A model generated the notes under the pieces. The model made no database searches and had not been told where the DNA came from. It saw only the letters and a program-made list of their open reading frames with translations. Below, piece by piece: positions 6,995-11,573 of a DNA stretch of 11,573 nt. The stretch covers positions 1 through 11,573 of the forward strand of contig JASHQT010000670.1 in the NCBI GenBank assembly GCA_030039005.1, read 5' to 3'. Both the position numbers and the translations under genes were made by a program. Origin of the DNA: Bryobacteraceae bacterium (lineage in GTDB: Bacteria > Acidobacteriota > Terriglobia > Bryobacterales > Bryobacteraceae). Within the stretch, counting starts at the first letter, position 1. Every line of letters begins with the position of its first letter.

Positions 6995-8275
6995 ATGACT
7001 CACCTAGAATCCGGACACGAGAGTAATTCATCTTCCTTTCGCGTCGATGTGCCGTTACACGACTTGCTGACGACGCGATTCGACCAGCGGACCACCGTCG
7101 CTCCGGCGCAGAACCCTGTGAAGCTGCCCGATCCCGTGTTCCCCCAACATCCCGAGTTATTACATGACAAGGGCCTCGACACAGCTCCCGTCAAGCGCCA
7201 CTGGAAACGCGAGCACATTCTTCACGCCATGCGGGGATGGGCCGTGCCGTGGCTCAAATCCCGTATTCTTCCGGGCGACTTTCATCCCATCATTGCTTAC
7301 CTCTTCACCGAGTGGAAATGTAATCTCGACTGCCATTATTGCTGGGCTTTCGACAATAGTGTGAAGGGCATGACCGAAGAAATTGCGAAACGCTCGATCG
7401 ACTGGCTGCGAGACCGCGGCGCGGGCGTTCTGGCGCTCATGGGCGGCGAGCCGCTGCTGCGTCCGCAATTCGCCCACAAGGTCTGTTATTACGCAACCAA
7501 GAAGGGCTTTTGGGTTTACCTCCCTACCAACGCGCGCCTTTTACGTCCCCAAGTAACTGACTGGCTGGCCGATGCCGGAGTGGCCACTTTCAACTTCGCC
7601 GTCGACGCCGTGGACGAAAAACCTGGGTTGCCGAAGGCGCTCAACCCAGTTCGGAGTTACTTCGATTACTTAGTCAAGAAGCAATACGCTTACGGTTACA
7701 GCGTTTTCTTTAATATCAATATCTGCAAGAATAACTTGGAAGACGTAAGGCGGCTCACGGAGATCGCGCGTGAAAACGGCATCGCGACCGACTATCACAT
7801 TAATGAGTCGCCCATGCTCGACCAGCCGCACTTCAAACATGGCTCGGACAATCCCACGTTCATCGAGCGCGAAGATTGGGGGAAAGTGGATGAACTCGTC
7901 GACTGGCTCATCGAAAAAAAGAAGTCCGGCTATAAGATGGTTAACTCAGCCAGCCGCCTGAACGAGATGCGTCTCTTTATGCGCGGGAAGATGCAGGAGT
8001 GGAATTGTCGCGCCGGATACAACTCATTGATCGTCCGCACCGATGGCACACTCGCGCCCTGCTTTCCCATGTATAGTGCGACTTACGATTGGGGAGCGAT
8101 CGAAAATCATAAGTTCGACCGCAAACAACTCGCTCCCATGAAGGAACAATGCCAGCCGCATTGTTTTTCCACACTGAATCATATTCTCGCATTTTGCTAC
8201 AACGATGCCCGCGTCATTCGCTGGATGTTCCAGCAGGCGCTGCACCGCTTTCAAGGAACCACAAACTTCGATTAG
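6995..8275 (+). CDS. Radical SAM protein with SPASM-like C-terminal cysteines
   Basis: A 426-residue radical SAM enzyme. The cluster motif is CNLDCHYCW, with Cys109, Cys113 and Cys116 for the [4Fe-4S] cluster that cleaves S-adenosylmethionine; GGEP (150-153) is the SAM-binding turn. After the barrel, Cys338 (NCRAGYN), Cys356 (DGTLAPCFP), Cys386, Cys390 and Cys401 form a SPASM/Twitch-like pattern predicted to hold at least one extra cluster. About 100 residues precede the core and are polar with no recognisable domain. Relatives modify peptides, sterol-like lipids or cofactors; no small precursor-peptide gene is visible nearby, so the substrate is unknown. The ATG at 6995 has no clear Shine-Dalgarno sequence; a later start would shorten only the undefined N-terminus. 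It is followed after 55 bases by an iron-sulfur protein gene on the same strand, which suggests a shared pathway. Confidence 0.88.
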   Translation: MTHLESGHESNSSSFRVDVPLHDLLTTRFDQRTTVAPAQNPVKLPDPVFPQHPELLHDKGLDTAPVKRHWKREHILHAMRGWAVPWLKSRILPGDFHPIIAYLFTEWKCNLDCHYCWAFDNSVKGMTEEIAKRSIDWLRDRGAGVLALMGGEPLLRPQFAHKVCYYATKKGFWVYLPTNARLLRPQVTDWLADAGVATFNFAVDAVDEKPGLPKALNPVRSYFDYLVKKQYAYGYSVFFNINICKNNLEDVRRLTEIARENGIATDYHINESPMLDQPHFKHGSDNPTFIEREDWGKVDELVDWLIEKKKSGYKMVNSASRLNEMRLFMRGKMQEWNCRAGYNSLIVRTDGTLAPCFPMYSATYDWGAIENHKFDRKQLAPMKEQCQPHCFSTLNHILAFCYNDARVIRWMFQQALHRFQGTTNFD

Positions 8276-8276
8276 C

Positions 8277-8301
8277 CACGAACTTTGATTACTAAGTCGT
8301 G
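8277..8301 (+). other. Hairpin in the radical SAM/COG3581 intergenic gap
   Basis: CACGA (8277-8281) pairs with TCGTG (8297-8301) and CTT (8283-8285) with AAG (8294-8296), giving an 8-bp stem with one bulged A and an 8-base loop. It begins two bases past the radical SAM stop. The following bases are not a U-tract, so a processing or partial-termination role is more likely than full termination. Confidence 0.35.
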
Positions 8302-8330
8302 TTCAACTTCTTGAGTCAGGAGGATCGTTC

Positions 8331-10151
8331 ATGCCAGAAACCACCACCGGCGCCGGCCTCGTGGAAGAGAAAGTACTGCAAGACAAAGTAGATGGCAAGT
8401 TAGATCAGGTTGCCGAGCAGATCGCGCGCGAGCGCGCCCGTCTGCGCGCCGCCGCGGGATTGGTGCAAATCAGAGACCAGTTCCAAAAACCCCTCGAGCG
8501 TGCATTTACCGCGGCTGAGCGTGGCAAAGTCACCATTCTTCTCGGTGGCATGACTTGGAAGCACGATAGCCTTTTCAAGGCCGTCTTCGAAGGCTGCGGT
8601 TACAAGTGTGAGGCGCTGCCGGTGCCCGATGTCCCAGCTTTCCAGCTCGGCAAGGAGTACGGCAATAACGGCCAGTGCAATCCCACTTACTTCACCGTCG
8701 GCTGCCTGGTGCAGTATCTGCAACAGCTCGAAAAGCGCGGCATGCCGCGCCAGGATATCGTCGACCGCTACGTCTTCTTCACCGCCGGTTCCTGTGGTCC
8801 CTGCCGCTTCGGCATGTACGAGGCCGAGTATCGCTACGCGCTCGAAAACGCGGGCTTCCACGGTTTCCGCGTACTCCTCTTCCAACAGGACGACGGCATC
8901 AAAGCCGCTTCCGGCGAAGCCGGCCTGAAATTCACCGTGGATTTTGGCATGGGCATGCTGAACGCGCTAAATCTTGGCGACACCATCAGCGAGATTATTT
9001 ATCAGATCCGCCCCTTCGAGGTGCATCGCGGCGAAACCGATCGCGTGTTCGAAGAAGCAGTGGATACGTTGGCCCGTACCCTGCGGGAACGCCCGCCGTT
9101 TGAAATCATGCAGCGTGCGCCCCAATTCACTCGCGGCTATCTGCGCCGTCACGACAAGTTCATGCGCTTCTGCAACTCTTGGGGCAAGGTCTACGAGAAC
9201 CTATACGGCAAGCCCTACCTGGACGCGCTCGAAAACTGCCGCGCGAGTATCGACGACATCGAGGTGGACCGCACGAAAGTGAAACCGGTGGTCAAAATCA
9301 CGGGCGAGTTCTGGGCCGCGCTCACCGAAGGCGACGGCAACTTCAACATGTTCCGCTTCCTCGAGCGCGAAGGCGCGCAGGTGATGGTCGAGCCCGTGGC
9401 CACTTGGGTCGCCTATCTGCTCTGCCAGGCCAAGGCGCGCGCGGCGAACAATAAGGAAGTCCGCGAACATCACGAGCGCCTGCCCTGGTACGACTATAAG
9501 CGCAAAATCAAGCGCGAGCTCGTATACGAAGCCAAGATTCTCGGGTTCTCGGTCGGCGAAGTGATGTGGGCTTACTTCTATCATCGCGTCGGTAAGAAGC
9601 TCGGCGGTCTGGCGCACCGCCTGGTCGATCAGCGCGAGCTCGCGCGCCTCGCCGCGCCGTTCTACCATCGCTTCGTGCGTGGCGGCGAAGGACACCTCGA
9701 AGTGGGCAAGAACATTTATTACACCGTCCATCACCGCTGCCATATGGTGCTCGCGCTCAAGCCGTTCGGCTGCATGCCCTCCTCGCAATCCGACGGCGTG
9801 CAATCGGCCGTGATGAACAAATTCAAGGACATGATCTTCCTGCCTATCGAGACTTCGGGCGAAGGTGAGGTCAATGCACACAGCCGCGTCCAGATGGCGC
9901 TGGGCGAAGCGAAAGCCAAGGCCAAATCCGAATTCGAAAGCGTGCTCCAATCCACGGGTAAGAGCCTGGACGACATCCGCGCCTTCGTCGCCGACCATCG
10001 CGAATTGCGCCGCCCCTTCTATCACGTCCCGCATCGCGAAGGCGTGGCCGGAACCGCCGCGCAGTTCGTCCTGCACGTCAACGACTTGATGGATTCCCGC
10101 TCGAAGAAATGGAAGCGCGAGTCTGTACAGGTGGCCGCGGGGTGTGCGTGA
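8331..10151 (+). CDS. COG3581-like iron-sulfur protein, 2-hydroxyacyl-CoA dehydratase/double-cubane superfamily
   Basis: A 606-residue cytoplasmic protein. An N-terminal charged helical segment (~12-62) precedes a domain related to the HgdB/COG3581 group, which accepts ATP-activated electrons. Visible motifs are GCGYKC (Cys89, Cys93), GQCNP (Cys116), Cys125, GSCGPCRFGMYE (Cys155, Cys158), VVKITGEFW (320-328), GNFNMFRFLEREGAQV (336-351), FGCMPSSQSDG (Cys481) and SGEGEVNAHSRV (509-520). Several of these cysteines could ligate an iron-sulfur cluster. A strong AGGAGG (8318-8323) lies seven bases before the ATG. The activase gene starts one base after its stop, so they are surely co-translated partners. 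It may be a dehydratase or reductase; the substrate is unknown. No separate COG3580-like partner gene is seen within the window. Confidence 0.8.
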   Translation: MPETTTGAGLVEEKVLQDKVDGKLDQVAEQIARERARLRAAAGLVQIRDQFQKPLERAFTAAERGKVTILLGGMTWKHDSLFKAVFEGCGYKCEALPVPDVPAFQLGKEYGNNGQCNPTYFTVGCLVQYLQQLEKRGMPRQDIVDRYVFFTAGSCGPCRFGMYEAEYRYALENAGFHGFRVLLFQQDDGIKAASGEAGLKFTVDFGMGMLNALNLGDTISEIIYQIRPFEVHRGETDRVFEEAVDTLARTLRERPPFEIMQRAPQFTRGYLRRHDKFMRFCNSWGKVYENLYGKPYLDALENCRASIDDIEVDRTKVKPVVKITGEFWAALTEGDGNFNMFRFLEREGAQVMVEPVATWVAYLLCQAKARAANNKEVREHHERLPWYDYKRKIKRELVYEAKILGFSVGEVMWAYFYHRVGKKLGGLAHRLVDQRELARLAAPFYHRFVRGGEGHLEVGKNIYYTVHHRCHMVLALKPFGCMPSSQSDGVQSAVMNKFKDMIFLPIETSGEGEVNAHSRVQMALGEAKAKAKSEFESVLQSTGKSLDDIRAFVADHRELRRPFYHVPHREGVAGTAAQFVLHVNDLMDSRSKKWKRESVQVAAGCA

Positions 10152-10152
10152 G

Positions 10153-11573
10153 ATGCCGCGTGCAATGGCGGCCCAATATCTGGTCGGCCTCGACGTCGGC
10201 TCTACCACGGTAAAGGCTGTTGTCACCGACGCCCGAACCGATGAAATCCTCTGGCGCGATTACCAGCGCCATGAAACCAAGCAGCCCGAGAAGGTGCTCG
10301 AGTTTCTGCGCCGCATCGAGGAAGAAGCCGGGGTAACGGCCGACAATTGCCGCGCCTTCATCACCGGCTCCGGCGGCGGCAATCTCGCGGAGCTGATCGG
10401 TGCGAAGTTTGTCCAGGAAGTCACCTCCGTTTCGCTCGCCGTCGAAAAAATGCACCCCGAAGTGTATTCGGTGATCGAACTGGGCGGCCAGGACGCCAAG
10501 ATCATCGTCTTCAAAGACGATCCCGAAAGCGGGCGCAAAAAGAAAATCCCCTCGATGAACGACAAGTGCGCCGGAGGAACCGGCGCCGTGATCGACAAGA
10601 TCAACGCCAAGCTGAAAATCCCCGCCGCCGCGCTCGGGGAGCAGGGCTATGACGGCGTCAAGCTGCACAAAGTCGCGGGCAAGTGCGGCGTCTTCGCCGA
10701 AACCGACATCAACGGGCTCCAGAAGGAGGGAACTCCGCCGGATGAATTGATGGCGTCGCTGTTTGAAGCCATCGTGCTCCAAAACCTGAGCGTGCTCACG
10801 CGCGGCCACACGCTGCGGCCGCACGTTCTTTTGCTCGGCGGGCCCAACAGTTTCATCCGCGGCATGCGCGAAGCCTGGATCGCCAACATCCCGCGCATGT
10901 GGAAGGAGCGCAAGGTCGAGATTCCCGAGGGTTCGAAGCCCGCGGATTTGATCAAGGTTCCCGAAAACGCCCAATATTTTGCCGCCTTGGGCGCCGTCGA
11001 GTTCGGCAAAACCGAAGAGGACGAAGTGGGCCGCTATCGCGGCTTCGCCAAGCTGGTGCACTACATCGACGTCGGCCGCGCCGAAGAAAAAGCCGCGTCC
11101 GGTTCGAGCGGCCTGGTGGAATCCTCAGACGAGCTCGATACCTTCAAGCTTCTCTATCGCCGTCCCAAGTTCACGCCCGCCGCGTTCCAGCGCGGAACCA
11201 CGGTGGGCGGTTTTGTCGGCGTCGATGGCGGTTCCACTTCCACCAAAGCCGTGCTGTTATCGGAATCCGGCGACATATTGTGCAAGGCGTATCAGCTCTC
11301 GAACGGCAACCCTATCCAGGACACCATTGACATGTTCGAGAAGCTGCGCGGCCAGGTGGAAGCGCAGGGCGCCAATCTCGAAGTGCTCGGCGTCGGCACC
11401 ACCGGCTATGCCAAGGACATCCTGCGCGACGTGCTGCATGCCGACGTGGCGCTGGTGGAAACCGTCGCCCACACCGAATCCGCCATGAAGTTTTACGACG
11501 ATCCGCACGTCATCGTCGACGTCGGCGGCCAGGACATCAAGCTCATCGTCCTGAAGAACGGCCGCGTCAAGGA
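10153..11573 (+). CDS. Tandem BadF/BadG/BcrA/BcrD-type ATPase activase, 3'-truncated by the window
   Basis: The frame is open from ATG 10153 to the end (473 codons plus two bases). It encodes an ASKHA-fold ATPase of the CoA-dehydratase activase family. Domain 1 (~8-285) has the phosphate loop GLDVGSTTVKA (12-22), GGQDAKI (111-117), NDKCAGGTG (136-144) and KCGVFAETD (177-185). Cys139 and Cys178 match the two cysteines by which each subunit of an activase dimer holds the shared [4Fe-4S] cluster. After a linker (~290-350) a second copy begins: GVDGGSTSTKA (356-366) and GGQDIKL (458-464). Such proteins use ATP to push an electron to a very low potential and into a dehydratase/reductase partner, here most likely the gene ending one base upstream. 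A second ATG at 10165 is an alternative start. Family members often carry further COG3580-like domains after the second copy, which would lie beyond the window. Confidence 0.88.
   Translation, partial: MPRAMAAQYLVGLDVGSTTVKAVVTDARTDEILWRDYQRHETKQPEKVLEFLRRIEEEAGVTADNCRAFITGSGGGNLAELIGAKFVQEVTSVSLAVEKMHPEVYSVIELGGQDAKIIVFKDDPESGRKKKIPSMNDKCAGGTGAVIDKINAKLKIPAAALGEQGYDGVKLHKVAGKCGVFAETDINGLQKEGTPPDELMASLFEAIVLQNLSVLTRGHTLRPHVLLLGGPNSFIRGMREAWIANIPRMWKERKVEIPEGSKPADLIKVPENAQYFAALGAVEFGKTEEDEVGRYRGFAKLVHYIDVGRAEEKAASGSSGLVESSDELDTFKLLYRRPKFTPAAFQRGTTVGGFVGVDGGSTSTKAVLLSESGDILCKAYQLSNGNPIQDTIDMFEKLRGQVEAQGANLEVLGVGTTGYAKDILRDVLHADVALVETVAHTESAMKFYDDPHVIVDVGGQDIKLIVLKNGRVK

Noticed and set aside
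9201..10226. A 341-codon open frame on the minus strand
   Set aside because: It lies wholly antisense to the COG3581-like gene and the activase start, whose motifs are clear. It is a by-product of GC-rich codon use and shows no recognisable domain.
10078..11061. A 327-codon open frame on the minus strand
   Set aside because: Antisense to the activase gene, which carries unmistakable ATPase motifs in the plus frame.

Overview
The window is GC-rich, densely coded bacterial chromosome. The protein types suggest an Acidobacteriota-like organism (Bryobacter/Solibacter type): a secreted DUF1800-type protein, a secreted von Willebrand A-like protein, a DevBCA/MacB-like exporter with a NodT-type outer-membrane lipoprotein, and a tandem BadF/BcrA-type activase. 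This is inference from gene content; no rRNA or other marker is present. The exporter and the lipoprotein do show that the cell is diderm.

Layout. (1) 1-251, minus: the N-terminus of a secreted DUF1800-family protein that runs off the left edge. (2) 461-1257, minus: a two-gene DUF1778/GNAT toxin-antitoxin operon (TacAT/KacAT/AtaTR type), with overlapping genes and a palindrome inside a plausible promoter. (3) 1578-6898, plus: a five-gene operon with touching or nearly touching genes: secreted VWA-like protein, FtsX/DevC-type permease, ATPase, HlyD/DevB-type membrane-fusion protein, and NodT/TolC-type outer-membrane lipoprotein. Together the last four make a complete tripartite ABC exporter; the VWA-like protein is translationally coupled to the permease. 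(4) 6995 to the right edge, plus: a radical SAM/SPASM-like protein, a 606-residue cysteine-rich protein related to the 2-hydroxyacyl-CoA dehydratase/double-cubane superfamily (COG3581-like), and a tandemly duplicated BadF/BcrA-type ATPase activase cut by the window end.

How they may work together. The exporter genes encode everything needed to move a substrate from the inner membrane or periplasm across the outer membrane, and the VWA-like protein could be a periplasmic accessory or cargo. In the right-hand cluster the activase family uses ATP to fire a low-potential electron from its [4Fe-4S] cluster into a dehydratase-type iron-sulfur partner, and the COG3581-like protein is the obvious partner. 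The radical SAM enzyme next to it makes this an iron-sulfur cluster of unknown substrate and is the most interesting part of the window. No CRISPR array, tRNA, rRNA, insertion sequence or prophage gene was seen.
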